Positions 35,618 to 44,830 of a stretch of DNA of 64,000 bases are shown here, piece by piece. The notes beneath the pieces were generated by a model. The model did no database searches. It had not been told where the DNA came from and saw only the letters and a program-made list of their open reading frames with translations. The translations under genes were made by a program, and so were the position numbers. Each line of letters starts with the position of its first letter. Within the stretch, counting starts at the first letter, position 1. Source of the DNA: Nitrospira sp. MA-1 (GTDB taxonomy: Bacteria > Nitrospirota > Nitrospiria > Nitrospirales > UBA8639); NCBI GenBank assembly GCA_032139905.1, contig JAQJDB010000005.1, positions 603,001-667,000 of the forward strand. Direction: 5' to 3'.

Positions 35618-36944
35618 AGGTTTACCACTTCATCCCGGGAATGGGGGCCTTGATCCATTGCCATTGGGAATGTATGGGGTAAGGAGAGCCGCATAATGAC
35701 CATTCTGGCCGAATAATCAACTCAATAAATGAAGTCTAAGTAGTGAGTTCTGCCCCTGGGTTGCCCTCTTCTTAAAATCATTGCTCCCTTCTTACCTACC
35801 TCCGTTGGCAATTGAAATGGGAAGGTATTCGCAATAAAAAGATATGGAGGTAAAATGCGCCCGGAGAGGGGAAGGATATGAGGCTCAGGAAATGGTTGCC
35901 TTTTGCCCAAGTTCATGAAGGGTGTATTTGCCGGATCAAATTAATGTTCATGACAGTCTTTGAGAATGCAACTCGTCGGTACCCTGGATTGCAAAGCTTG
36001 GAAGGGGATAGCGTATAGCGGCCGTCGTCTCAGGATTTTTGATCAACCGGGCAGAGGACCACTGAATCGGACAGGGAGATTAGGAGCGGTCCAGGATCAG
36101 TGGAAAGACCAGAGACAATTCCTCTTTTTCTTGTACGGCTGAGCGGTCTCCGCCAAAGTAGCGCTTCAAGTGTAGATAAGGTACCAGCAGGGGTGGTTGA
36201 CCGGTTGAGGCGCTGAGACATCCGGTTGGTATCGGCAGATGAAATAATGACATATCTTGTGCACTAAGAGTCTAGTATTCCAAGCATGCAAAATTGCGCT
36301 CCGTGTTTAGGCCTCCCTAGATGTCATGTGAGGGCAGGCACAAAGAACATATCAATGACCTAAGCTGCCTGAATTCTCCAAGGGACCGAACCTTCCGGGA
36401 TATTAATAGAGGAAAAGATTCCTCTCGTTCTGACTAGACTTAACCATTGTCCCTGAAAAATCTTTCGGTTCACCACCTCGAACCAACCGTTTTTTGGGCT
36501 CAACTCTTCTGTTGCATTATCGAGTCAAAACAACTGTAGAAACAACAAAGATCAATTGCAAAATGCCTCCAAGAACATTTAAAAGCCTGGTCACTCCATC
36601 CTCTAGGTTAAGGTAGAATGGGTTAATTCGTTTCACAACAGGCTTTCACGAGTGGAGTTTTGGAGAGGGTTCATTATGAAATGGGTGACGGGTAACCCTG
36701 GGGAGTGAGAAGATCTCGGTGGATGCGAAGTTATCATGACAGGACATAGCCCATATTTTTGTGTTTGGATAATGGAAATGGGGAGAGCGGTGGTCCAGCA
36801 TGGGATGGATTGGGCTGAAACCTTTGCAAAAGGTAGGCTGGCCATATTCAGTTGTTTCATGCGAGAAAGTCCCCAAACGCGCTAAAGCACCAAGCCAGGT
36901 ATTTGGGGGGCTTGTCTCATTTTTGAGTGCTACAGGAAGCAATC
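35618..36944. other. 1.3-kb region without a supported gene
   Basis: Short frames on both strands (e.g. 36646-36942 minus) lack ribosome-binding sites and known sequence. I scanned it for -24/-12 promoters and found none acceptable. Only the AGGAAG site for the next gene at 36934-36939 is clear. Confidence 0.45.
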
Positions 36945-38867
36945 ATGGAAGACAAAGGGTTCTTATCATCTACCGATAGTCACTTATTGAAGAATTCCGA
37001 CCAAGAATTGAAGCGGACCTTACACGATCTCCGGGAACGGGTGAAGGAACTAACCGCTCTTCATTCCACCACGCAATTGTTTCACAACGAAGACTTATCG
37101 ACTCAGGAATTGCTTCAGTGCATTGCTGATCTCATTCCGCCTTCCTGGCAATACCCTGAAGTCACAGCCGCCCGGATTCGTTTCGGACATCTGGAAATTA
37201 CGACGCCTAATTTTGTGTTATCCCCGTGGACCCAGCGGGAGGATTTTATTTGCCGGGATGGAACGACGGGTGAAATTGAGGTCGCGTATCTGGAGGAACG
37301 TCCGGCAGAAGTTGAAGGCCCCTTCCTGCAAGAGGAGCGAAATTTATTGCACTCACTTGGAGAGATGGTCCGTCTGCAGTTGGATCGCAAGCGGACGCAA
37401 GCTGCTCTTCGTGAGGCGCATGATGTGCTTGAGCAGCGGGTGCTGGACAGAACATCCGAGCTCACGACGGCCAATCTGTTACTGTCGCGGGAAGTGGCAC
37501 AACGGAAAGAAGCTGAAGCGAAATTGGAGAAATTGATTGCGGAGATCCAGAGGAATCATGATGATCTCATTGCTATTTTGAATCAATTGCATATTGGAAC
37601 TGCCTTGACCGACCAGGATGGAAAGGTGACCTTTCTGAGTCAGGCGGCACAACAGTTATGCGGAAAGGCGAATTTCCCTCATTCAGGTGAGTCGTGGCAA
37701 GCGTTGTTTGACGATCCCTCCTATCATGCTCAAATCGAGGATATGGTGAATCGGCCTACCGGAGAACGGGAGAGAATCTTAGTGCGCATGCCCGCGGTTG
37801 GTGGAGAATGTACCCGTTGGATCAATGTGGATGTGAGGGATGATCCACGAGACCCGGAACGGAAAATGTTTTTCTTGTACGATGCTTCGGAGGTGCAGAC
37901 CCTTCGTCAACTATTGGGAGAAACGGGAAAATATCAGGATCTTATTGGCACCAGCCATTCCATGCAATTGGTTTTTCAGCAGATCCAGGATTTTTCCCGT
38001 GTAGATTCAACCATTCTTATTGAGGGGGAAACCGGAACCGGAAAGGAACTGGTCGCTCGTGCCATTCACCAAGCCAGCCACCGGAATGCGTTTCCCTTTA
38101 TTGCGGTGAATTGTGCGGGGTTAACTGAAGCACTGGTCGCCAGCCAATTATTTGGGCATAAGCGAGGGGCTTTTACAGGAGCGGTATCAGATCAACAGGG
38201 TTTAATCGAAGCCGCTGAGGGCGGAACCTTGTTTCTGGATGAAATCGGCGATATTCCGCTCACCGTCCAAACCAGTCTGCTTCGGGTTCTGCAAGAATGG
38301 GAAATTACCCGTCTTGGGGAGTCCCGGCTTCGGAAAGTGGATGTTCGTGTGCTTGCGGCCACACATCATAATCTTGCCAATGATGTCACTGCGGGGACTT
38401 TCCGGGCTGACCTGTTGTATCGGATCCGGGTCGGAAGAGTGTTGCTGCCAGCGCTGCGGGAGCGACGGGAAGATATCCCATCATTAATCAGCCATTTTCT
38501 GAACCAATATCGGGCGACAACAGGAAGACCTGTTGAGGCCGTGAGTAATGAAGCTCTCCGGCTGTTGATCGCCTATGCATGGCCTGGAAACGTTCGCGAA
38601 CTTAAACATGCCATTGAATTCGCCGTCATTCGATGTCCTCAAACGATTATTCGACCTCAAGATTTACCGCCGGAGGTGTTTGATCAGGATGAAAGACTTC
38701 TCGTGATGCCTTCTGAAGAAATGACTCCAAGCCATGAGAAGGAGAAGATACTCTCTGCATTGAAGCAGACGGGAGGGAACCGTTCGGCTGCCGCCAAGCT
38801 GCTTGGGATCGCCCGTCTCACTTTGTATCGTCGCATGTCACGCCTCGGAATTTCTGCCCGCCGTTAA
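36945..38867 (+). CDS. sigma-54-dependent enhancer-binding activator (sensor-PAS-AAA+-Fis)
   Basis: 640 residues. An N-terminal helix and GAF-like sensor region (about 15-160) is followed by a coiled coil (about 160-205), a PAS-like domain (about 210-310), then the AAA+ domain. Walker A is GETGTGKE, the sigma-54 contact loop GAFTGA is intact ([13 protein letters not shown]), Walker [10 protein letters not shown]. The C-terminal Fis-type helix-turn-helix is [21 protein letters not shown] in essence. It should remodel sigma-54 holoenzyme at -24/-12 promoters. The ATG at 36945 has AGGAAG. It lies directly upstream of the two small-protein genes with palindromic sites and is their best candidate regulator. 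Confidence 0.92.
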   Translation: MEDKGFLSSTDSHLLKNSDQELKRTLHDLRERVKELTALHSTTQLFHNEDLSTQELLQCIADLIPPSWQYPEVTAARIRFGHLEITTPNFVLSPWTQREDFICRDGTTGEIEVAYLEERPAEVEGPFLQEERNLLHSLGEMVRLQLDRKRTQAALREAHDVLEQRVLDRTSELTTANLLLSREVAQRKEAEAKLEKLIAEIQRNHDDLIAILNQLHIGTALTDQDGKVTFLSQAAQQLCGKANFPHSGESWQALFDDPSYHAQIEDMVNRPTGERERILVRMPAVGGECTRWINVDVRDDPRDPERKMFFLYDASEVQTLRQLLGETGKYQDLIGTSHSMQLVFQQIQDFSRVDSTILIEGETGTGKELVARAIHQASHRNAFPFIAVNCAGLTEALVASQLFGHKRGAFTGAVSDQQGLIEAAEGGTLFLDEIGDIPLTVQTSLLRVLQEWEITRLGESRLRKVDVRVLAATHHNLANDVTAGTFRADLLYRIRVGRVLLPALRERREDIPSLISHFLNQYRATTGRPVEAVSNEALRLLIAYAWPGNVRELKHAIEFAVIRCPQTIIRPQDLPPEVFDQDERLLVMPSEEMTPSHEKEKILSALKQTGGNRSAAAKLLGIARLTLYRRMSRLGISARR

Positions 38868-39140
38868 ACTACTTCCTTATTGAAAGCTTTCTTGGGAGGG
38901 GCCGTTGTATGTTCTGGCTCTATCTCTGACCAGTTCGACTCAAATAACCTGAGCCGCCAAGTCAGGATGAGAGGCGATGAAAAAGGGGAGAAGCCCGAGC
39001 TGGCGAGATCTTTCAACACTTCTTTTGTGTTCCTCACCTCTATGAAACGGATGATGGTATTACGTTCCACATCGTCTGGTTGAGAAGTAACCTGCGATTC
39101 CCAAAAACATTCCGGGCGCATGATGAATGCAATAATGAGA

Positions 39141-39199
39141 TGTAACTTAATGTAACTAGTTGTTACAGAACTGTTTCACAATGATGTTACTTTGTAACA
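39141..39199. promoter_or_regulatory. upstream activator sites for small-protein gene 1
   Basis: TGTAAC at 39141 and again 10 bp on at 39151. The second forms the palindrome TGTAAC-N5-GTTACA (39151-39167). A further palindrome TGTTAC-TTT-GTAACA lies at 39185-39199. Their centres are 33 bp apart, about three helical turns. All lie 70-125 bp upstream of the -24/-12-like promoter at 39267. Confidence 0.6.
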
Positions 39200-39266
39200 A
39201 AAAAAATGATTATTGATTTCATTGTAAGTGTTTGCAGTCAAAAGAAAATTAATGTTTTTGGCCTGC

Positions 39267-39282
39267 TGGCATCTAAATTGGA
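39267..39282 (+). promoter_or_regulatory. -24/-12-like promoter of small-protein gene 1
   Basis: TGGCATCTAAATTGGA. It matches TGGCAYRNNNNTTGCW except the R and the -12 C. The same sequence, one base different, precedes the tandem paralogue (40867), so the element is conserved after duplication. Confidence 0.55.
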
Positions 39283-39365
39283 TTGGAAGGCAATTGTGGG
39301 TAAAAACATTGTTTGCGATTTACTGCATACGTTTTCCAGTGTTACGGGTCTGGAAGGAGGAAGTT

Positions 39366-39737
39366 ATGAATAAAAACACATTCATTCCATTTTTTCTGGT
39401 GGTGATGCTCCTAGGCCTTCCGCAATTTGTCCTGGCTAGTGAGGGCAGTCAAAAACAGAATTCTTCCTGGAAACTTGAAATGCAAGGGTGGTCGATTCAG
39501 GATCACATGGCTGCGGCAAAGGATAAAGAGGCTGAAGCCCAATCTCTACGGAGCCGTGTCCGCCATTTGGGGGAGCGCATAGCCCATTTTGAGAAAAAGC
39601 CCCACTTCGACCCGAAGGGGATTCAGAGAAATTCCATGAAACTTATTGCCTCGACTTTGACGGAGGAATTGAATCGTTTAAATAAAGAGATTGCCTGGCA
39701 TTTTCGGCAAGCCGACCATGCCAAACTTATAGAGTAA
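39366..39737 (+). CDS. small exported helical protein, copy 1
   Basis: About 123 residues. Signal peptide MNKNTFIPFFLVVMLLGLPQ to FVLAS, so periplasmic or secreted. The mature protein is helical and charged: SWKLEMQGWSIQDHMAAAKD, a heptad-like RSRVRHLGERIAHFEKKPHFD, and RNSMKLIASTLTEELNRL. The paralogue at 40969 is about 65-70% identical, with HFEKKPHFDPKG and RNSMKLIASTL invariant. GGAGGAAG precedes the ATG at 39366. It resembles small coiled-coil envelope proteins; no family recognised. Likely sigma-54 controlled. Confidence 0.75.
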   Translation: MNKNTFIPFFLVVMLLGLPQFVLASEGSQKQNSSWKLEMQGWSIQDHMAAAKDKEAEAQSLRSRVRHLGERIAHFEKKPHFDPKGIQRNSMKLIASTLTEELNRLNKEIAWHFRQADHAKLIE

Positions 39738-40015
39738 TGGAAAGTGCCTGTATGGGTAGGGATATAAATGAATATCTGTCAGCGTTTCCAAGAATAGAGG
39801 AGGGCATGAAGGAGCATCCCTGTGCAGGGATAGAGAGAGGTATCCTGTTTCGGATTTGGTTTTGTGCCTAACGGATATGTCAGGTATTTCTGCCAACCAT
39901 AGGCTGCTCGACCGCTAGGGCATACAATTTTGATTGATACTGTTGGGAGCCTGGCATGAACAAGGGCAGTTGTGGGTTGATGAAGTTTTGGCGAGTCTTT
40001 GAGGGCACAGGTTCC

Positions 40016-40390
40016 TCATCGTCCTCTTGGGAGTGGGGGACTGGTGTCGGGCGTTACGCCAAAAGCGTCCTTTAACTCTTCGAAATACCTTCTATCAGCG
40101 ACATTGTGCCTTATAGCTTTAGCTTTGCCAATATTGGCTATCGAGGATTGACCTTCCCTGATCCACCTTAATACAGGTTCAGACGTAACTTTCATGCTTA
40201 ACGAATCATTGTAGTTTGACAAAATGAAACAGCGAGCCCCCAGAATAATGGGGAATTTTGAAGGATCGGTCTGGCTATCAGTATCTCCCGTTTGAGCCCA
40301 ATCTGGTGCTCCGTTGGTGAATGGTTTTGCGGTTATATTGCCACTGGAACAATTTAGACAATCGACTCGCCGAACTAAACCATAATTTTA
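40016..40390 (-). pseudogene. 5'-truncated open frame (gene remnant)
   Basis: Minus strand. An open frame of about 120 codons begins after a stop near 40390 without any start codon in its first half: GLVRRVDCLNCSSGNITAKP, FTNGAPDWAQTGDTDSQTDP, KFPIILGARCFILSNYND, then MKVTSEPVLRWIREG, NVADRRYFEELKDAFGV. It looks like real protein sequence, with a CxxC pair, but has no ATG until residue ~70 and no ribosome-binding site. I infer the 3' end of a decayed gene trapped between the two small-protein copies. The family is not recognised. Confidence 0.4.
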
Positions 40391-40742
40391 ATCTCCCTAG
40401 CTTTTGAGCGAACCCCTTTTTTTTGGCGGAAGAAGCCGCCTTTCATGCAGCAGTAAAAGGTCTATTCTCGTAGGAGTATGTTTGGCGAAGCCCTGATGCG
40501 CACGCACGGGACGGTCAAGCTCTTAATCTGTATGGTCTAATGCTTTTGTTTGAAGAGCTTAGGTGAGTCGCCAGAGTGGAACCCAATGTTCTTCGCAGAA
40601 ATATCCTTCCCGAATGCCGATCATGGCTTCAAGATTTCCAGGCTTGCTGGTCTTCATCTTCTATGGCCGGTTCCGGTTTTATGTGACTGAGTATAAACAC
40701 GTAAAAGTGCCAATATTTAGGGTATCTGAGAAAGACGAAAAG

Positions 40743-40803
40743 TGTAACTGCATGTAACACATAGGAACACTTTTGTTTCATTTGTATGTTACATGCATTA
40801 CAT
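40743..40803. promoter_or_regulatory. upstream activator sites for small-protein gene 2
   Basis: TGTAAC at 40743 and, 10 bp on, at 40753; then the inverse, TGTTACA at 40787 and ATTACA at 40797, again 10 bp apart. The left pair and right pair are inverted relative to each other. The 10-bp doublet spacing is identical to that upstream of copy 1. They lie 64-124 bp before the promoter at 40867. Confidence 0.6.
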
Positions 40804-40866
40804 AATTATTGTGCGAAATGAATTTTAAGTTGTTGATTTTAAAATGAAATTATATGTAAGTCTTAT

Positions 40867-40882
40867 TGGCATATAAATTGGA
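40867..40882 (+). promoter_or_regulatory. -24/-12-like promoter of small-protein gene 2
   Basis: TGGCATATAAATTGGA matches TGGCAYRNNNNTTGCW at all positions except the -12 C, which is G. It lies 102 bp upstream of the ATG at 40969. Confidence 0.6.
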
Positions 40883-40968
40883 TAATGACGTAGAGGGATG
40901 GAAATTTCGCCAATGCTAACTGGGCAAGTTCGATGAACTCTGGTTCATCGAAGAATAAAGGAGGGGAT

Positions 40969-41340
40969 ATGAATAAAAAGATACTTTTACCACTTTTCCT
41001 TATGGGGATGCTCTTCGGCCTTCCACAATTTGTCTTGGGTGCTGAGACCAGTCAAGAACAAAGTTCTGCCTGGAAAGCTGAAACGCAAGGGTGGTCGATT
41101 CAAGATCATATGACTGCGGCCAAAGCTAAAGAAGGAGAATTCCAGGATCTACAGAGCCGCGTTCAGCAACTGGAAGCGAGAATAGCCCATTTTGAAAAAA
41201 AGCCCCACTTTGACCCGAAGGGGATGCGGAGAAATTCCATGAAACTTATTGCCTCGACTTTGAAAGGGGATTCTGAAATTTTGAATGAGAGGATCGCCTG
41301 GCATAATAGGCAATCGGATCAAGCCAGTCTGCGGGAGTAG
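40969..41340 (+). CDS. small exported helical protein, copy 2
   Basis: About 123 residues. Signal MNKKILLPLFLMGMLFGLPQ to FVLGA. The mature part has WSIQDHMTAAKAKEGEFQDL, QSRVQQLEARIAHFEKKPHF, RNSMKLIASTLKGDSEILNE. A regular heptad pattern suggests a short coiled coil. AAGGAGGGG precedes the ATG; the frame opens 12 codons earlier. A strong terminator follows at 41465. Tandem paralogue of 39366-39737; probably under the same activator. Confidence 0.78.
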   Translation: MNKKILLPLFLMGMLFGLPQFVLGAETSQEQSSAWKAETQGWSIQDHMTAAKAKEGEFQDLQSRVQQLEARIAHFEKKPHFDPKGMRRNSMKLIASTLKGDSEILNERIAWHNRQSDQASLRE

Positions 41341-41464
41341 TGGTCTACTGAATGATTTAGTTGGAATTGTCAAAAAATGTCTAATGGCGTTCTTTGGAAC
41401 GGGGAGGTTACTAATATCCCCGTTCCTTAAGAAAGAATAAGTTCTCTCGTTGTGTTGTCCTTGT

Positions 41465-41496
41465 GCCTGACCTAAGTGTCAGGCATTTTTTTTTTC
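41465..41496 (+). terminator. Rho-independent terminator of small-protein gene 2
   Basis: Perfect stem GCCTGAC / GTCAGGC (41465-41471 and 41478-41484), 6-base loop, then A and a run of ten T. Its degenerate twin follows copy 1 (39865-39890). Confidence 0.85.
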
Positions 41497-42162
41497 TGCT
41501 AAGTCGACTGCCATGGGTTCGTTTTCTATCACGCCATGATGACTTGAAAGTGACCAAGTTGCTTCATTTGGCGAATGAGACCGGGAGAGAACCTTTCCTC
41601 GATATCTACCAAAGCAGTGCCTAAGAAAAGAGGAATGATAAGAGGCTAGAGTATGATAGATCCATACGATAGATAGATGAGCGATTAAGCACGGTATCCC
41701 AGTGCAATTCCGCTCAATTTCTTAGTTCGAACATGAAGTTTTTTTAATAAAATTTCCTTAATTAGAACAAGTCATTACACTAGCCGAATGATATAATGAG
41801 CGATCTGGTCTTGGGAGTCATTAAGCTAAGAAAAAAATAATAAATCGGACTTAAACTTTATCTCTGGTTGGGCGACCATGACGACAAGAGGAATAGGTCT
41901 TGGTATGCAAAAATAAACGGTTGATGGCTTGGTAATTCCCGGCTCTTTTTGAAAAGAAATAAAGCTCTATAAATTTTGACCATGACTGACTTTTTACTTT
42001 CAAAATTTTTCGATATTTCGGTCTTAACAAAGGGTTATGAATAGTGATGGCTTTCTTGGTATTAGCCGACAGTATTTCAGGGAATATGACCGTGTTGAGA
42101 AAATTTACCGTAAGGTCATGATCCTTCTCACTTATGCTTGAGAGTGCGTGAAGGGATTAGTG
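41497..42162. other. intergenic region, no gene seen
   Basis: AT-rich spacer between the terminator and the next activator gene. No ORF or -24/-12 promoter is supported. Confidence 0.45.
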
Positions 42163-43710
42163 ATGAAATTTGATATGACTCACCAAACCGATCAAGTTGG
42201 CCGGCACTTTTATCAAACCTTGCTGGAAGTTACGAATGTCTTAAATTCCCAGCGGAATACAGAAGATTTGTGGAAAGCCATTACGGGACACATCAAAAAG
42301 GTGATCTCGTGGGAGCGCGCGGGTATTACGTTGTATCACCATGATATAGATGCCTTTCGGTTTTACGCGGTGGAAACGAGTATGCCTGTGGTGAAGTTGA
42401 AATGTGATGCCATTATTCCTCGAGAAGGAAGTGCCATGGGATGGGTGTATGGTCACCGGCGTCTTCACATACGTCCCCATTTACAACGAAACCCGGTATT
42501 TTTAGAGGATGCATTTTACCAGGAAGAGGGTTTAGGCAGAATGATCAATATTCCCTTAATAGTCGGGGATAATTGTTTTGGGTCTTTGAATATCGGCAGC
42601 GTGGAATCGGGGGAACCTGATCCGGAAAATGTCTTGTTTTTGCGCCAAGTGGCCACCCAAATTGCCTTCGCCGTTGATCTTGTGCGGGCCTATGAAGAGA
42701 TCAACCATCTGAAAGAACAACTCACTCGCGAAAATGCCTACCTCCTGGAAGAAATCAAAGTTAGCCATGATTTCGGAGCGATGGTCGGCAACAGCCAGAA
42801 ATTCAAGAACGTCCTGGACCTGGCCCAGGCTGTTGCACCCACCACGACTTCAGTGCTCATCATGGGTGAAACGGGAACAGGAAAGGAACTGTTAGCGCGG
42901 TTACTTCATGAGTTGAGCCCCAGAAAAGATAAACCCTTTGTTCGAATCAATTGTGCGGCGTTACCTTCAGGCCTGGTAGAGAGCGAACTTTTCGGCCACG
43001 AAAAAGGGGCGTTTACCGGTGCAGAAAATGGAAGGCCTGGCAAATTTGAATTAGCCCATAATGGCACCTTGTTCCTAGATGAAATCGGGGAGATGCCAAT
43101 TGAAGCACAGGCCAAACTCTTGAGGGTTTTACAAGATGGGATTGTGGAGCGTGTGGGCAGTATCGAGGGGAAGGATGTCGATGTGCGAATCATCGCCGCC
43201 ACCAATAGCGATTTAAGCAAGGCGATTGCGGAGGGGCGTTTTCGTTCAGACTTATATTATCGATTGCATGTCTTTCCGATTGTTGTGCCTCCTCTCCGGG
43301 AACGTCTGCACGATATTCCTCTGCTGGTGCGACATTTTATGGAAAAAAATCGGTTGCAATTTCGACGAAATTGTCAGGATATCGATGATCAGTCAATGGA
43401 GTTGCTCGTTCAGTATCCATGGCCGGGGAATGTACGGGAACTCAAAAACGTGATTGAACGAGCGATGATTCTTTCCCAATCGTCGCTCGTGCATGTGGAA
43501 GAATCATTGTTACCCTCACCGGGACATGGCATGGATGCCCTGCCGCCCACTCAATTGAAAGATGTGGAGCGCACTCGGATTCTACAAGCCTTGACGGCTT
43601 GTGAATGGCGGATAGATGGGCCATTGGGGGCGGCCAAACACCTGGGGTTGCATCCCAGTACACTGAGAAGTCGATTGAAAAAATTCGGAATCAAAAGACA
43701 ATCTGAATAA
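42163..43710 (+). CDS. sigma-54-dependent activator with GAF sensor (FhlA/NorR type)
   Basis: 515 residues: GAF domain (about 15-180), AAA+ domain (about 205-435) with Walker [15 protein letters not shown] loop (KGAFTGAENGRPG), Walker [12 protein letters not shown] and arginine finger FRSDLYYRL, then a Fis-type HTH (GAAKHLGLHPSTLRSRLKK). The frame opens with GTG at 42148; the ATG at 42163 has AAGGGA six bases upstream and is preferred. The GAF domain has few cysteines, so its ligand is unknown. Close paralogue of the activator at 44831; they flank a ferredoxin-reductase-like gene on the opposite strand. Confidence 0.94.
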   Translation: MKFDMTHQTDQVGRHFYQTLLEVTNVLNSQRNTEDLWKAITGHIKKVISWERAGITLYHHDIDAFRFYAVETSMPVVKLKCDAIIPREGSAMGWVYGHRRLHIRPHLQRNPVFLEDAFYQEEGLGRMINIPLIVGDNCFGSLNIGSVESGEPDPENVLFLRQVATQIAFAVDLVRAYEEINHLKEQLTRENAYLLEEIKVSHDFGAMVGNSQKFKNVLDLAQAVAPTTTSVLIMGETGTGKELLARLLHELSPRKDKPFVRINCAALPSGLVESELFGHEKGAFTGAENGRPGKFELAHNGTLFLDEIGEMPIEAQAKLLRVLQDGIVERVGSIEGKDVDVRIIAATNSDLSKAIAEGRFRSDLYYRLHVFPIVVPPLRERLHDIPLLVRHFMEKNRLQFRRNCQDIDDQSMELLVQYPWPGNVRELKNVIERAMILSQSSLVHVEESLLPSPGHGMDALPPTQLKDVERTRILQALTACEWRIDGPLGAAKHLGLHPSTLRSRLKKFGIKRQSE

Positions 43711-43902
43711 TATATTCAAGCGGGGACTGTGTCGATGATATGAAAAGCCGGACGATCTGGAGTCAACGAATCAATCTCGGCCACGCTCTGGTTTTGCCCC
43801 TACCACCTTAGCCCCCTCTCAGCACCGTTAAGTTGTAGAGTCCAGAAAATTTCCCATTTTCATCAATTGCTTAACGAAACAAAATGCCTCTTCATGAAAA
43901 TT

Positions 43903-44643
43903 TCAATAACCCACAAATTCTTCAGAGCGAATATTGGTCTTTTGAATGCCTGCAGACTCCAGCATCTTTCGTAATCCATTAACCATTGCAGGGGGCCCTA
44001 CAACATAATACAGAGCATTCTCCGTTTCTTTGACATATTTTTTGAGCATGACTTGGTCTATGCGGCCGGTTTCCCCTTCCCAGATTTCGGTGGTTCTGTT
44101 CGGGCTTGTCATTGTTCCAATACATGTAAAATGCTCATTTTCCTTTTGGAGGGTTTGCAGTTCATTAAGGAAAGCCGCATCTTTTGGATGCCGATTCGAA
44201 TATATGAGAATGAGTCGATGTGAAAGTTTGTGGTGGGCTGCTTCAACCAGCATGCTTCGGAAAGGTGTAATCCCGATTCCTCCCGCGAGAAAGACAATTG
44301 TTCGGGAATCGTCGGTGGGCAGAATGAATTGTCCGAATGGGCCTTCAATATCAATTGAAGCCCCAATAGACATATCTGTCAATGTGCGTTTAAAGGCGGT
44401 GTCCCGAAGACGTGTGGCAACCATGAGATGTTGTTCGGAAGGAGAGCTGGCAAGGGTCAAAGCTCGTGTGTGGCCCTCTGGATCGGCTTTTGAAAGATTC
44501 GGTAATGACAGATCGATAAACTGACCTGCGGTAAATGTGAATCCAGGCGGCCGGTCAAAATAGAATGCCATTGTTCCTGTAGCGATGGCCTGACGTTTCT
44601 TCAATGCCACGTGATATAAAGAAGGCTTGGTGAGTTTTTTCAT
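43903..44643 (-). CDS. ferredoxin-NAD(P)H reductase-like flavoprotein
   Basis: 246 residues, FAD- and NAD(P)-binding FNR fold with no iron-sulfur domain. FAD site in FTAGQFIDLSL and HTRALTLASSP, NAD site AGGIGITPFRSML, C-terminal VVGPPAMVNGL and SEEFVGY. It moves electrons between NAD(P)H and an unknown carrier. AGGGAGCAA precedes the ATG. It sits between two sigma-54 activators on the opposite strand, with a -24/-12-like site 41 bp upstream, so one of them may control it. Confidence 0.9.
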   Translation of the reverse strand: MKKLTKPSLYHVALKKRQAIATGTMAFYFDRPPGFTFTAGQFIDLSLPNLSKADPEGHTRALTLASSPSEQHLMVATRLRDTAFKRTLTDMSIGASIDIEGPFGQFILPTDDSRTIVFLAGGIGITPFRSMLVEAAHHKLSHRLILIYSNRHPKDAAFLNELQTLQKENEHFTCIGTMTSPNRTTEIWEGETGRIDQVMLKKYVKETENALYYVVGPPAMVNGLRKMLESAGIQKTNIRSEEFVGY

Positions 44644-44683
44644 TGAGATTGCTCCCTGGTGATTACAAATGAGAAGAGGCGAG

Positions 44684-44698
44684 GCAAGGCTGATTCCA
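44684..44698 (-). promoter_or_regulatory. possible sigma-54-type promoter of the flavoprotein gene
   Basis: Minus-strand TGGAATCAGCCTTGC keeps the -24 GG and -12 GC with correct spacing; two other positions differ from consensus. It ends 41 bp before the ATG at 44643. Confidence 0.35.
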
Positions 44699-44830
44699 TC
44701 CTATCGTTTAAGTAAGGGGATGAGTCAAATTTGGTATGTTTAATAGGCAGATGGGCTTATGCTCCTTCGAGGACTGAGGGGGAAATCTGGTTCTATGGTT
44801 GTATCGGTTTCAAGAAAGGATTGAAGGACC

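Larger units (their letters stand above)
39128..39890 (+). repeat. tandem duplicated module, unit 1 (sites-promoter-gene-terminator)
   Basis: Activator-like TGTAAC palindromes, -24/-12-like promoter, small exported protein gene and a terminator-like inverted repeat (TGCCTAAC...GTCAGGTATTTC, 39865-39890, degenerate). Unit 2 at 40743-41496 has the same order with similar distances: promoter-to-ATG 99 and 102 bp. Confidence 0.6.

Noticed and set aside
40425-40440. GGCGG-AAGAAG-CCGCC hairpin as a terminator
   Set aside because: The T run precedes rather than follows the stem on the plus strand, and A follows on the minus strand; no gene ends here.
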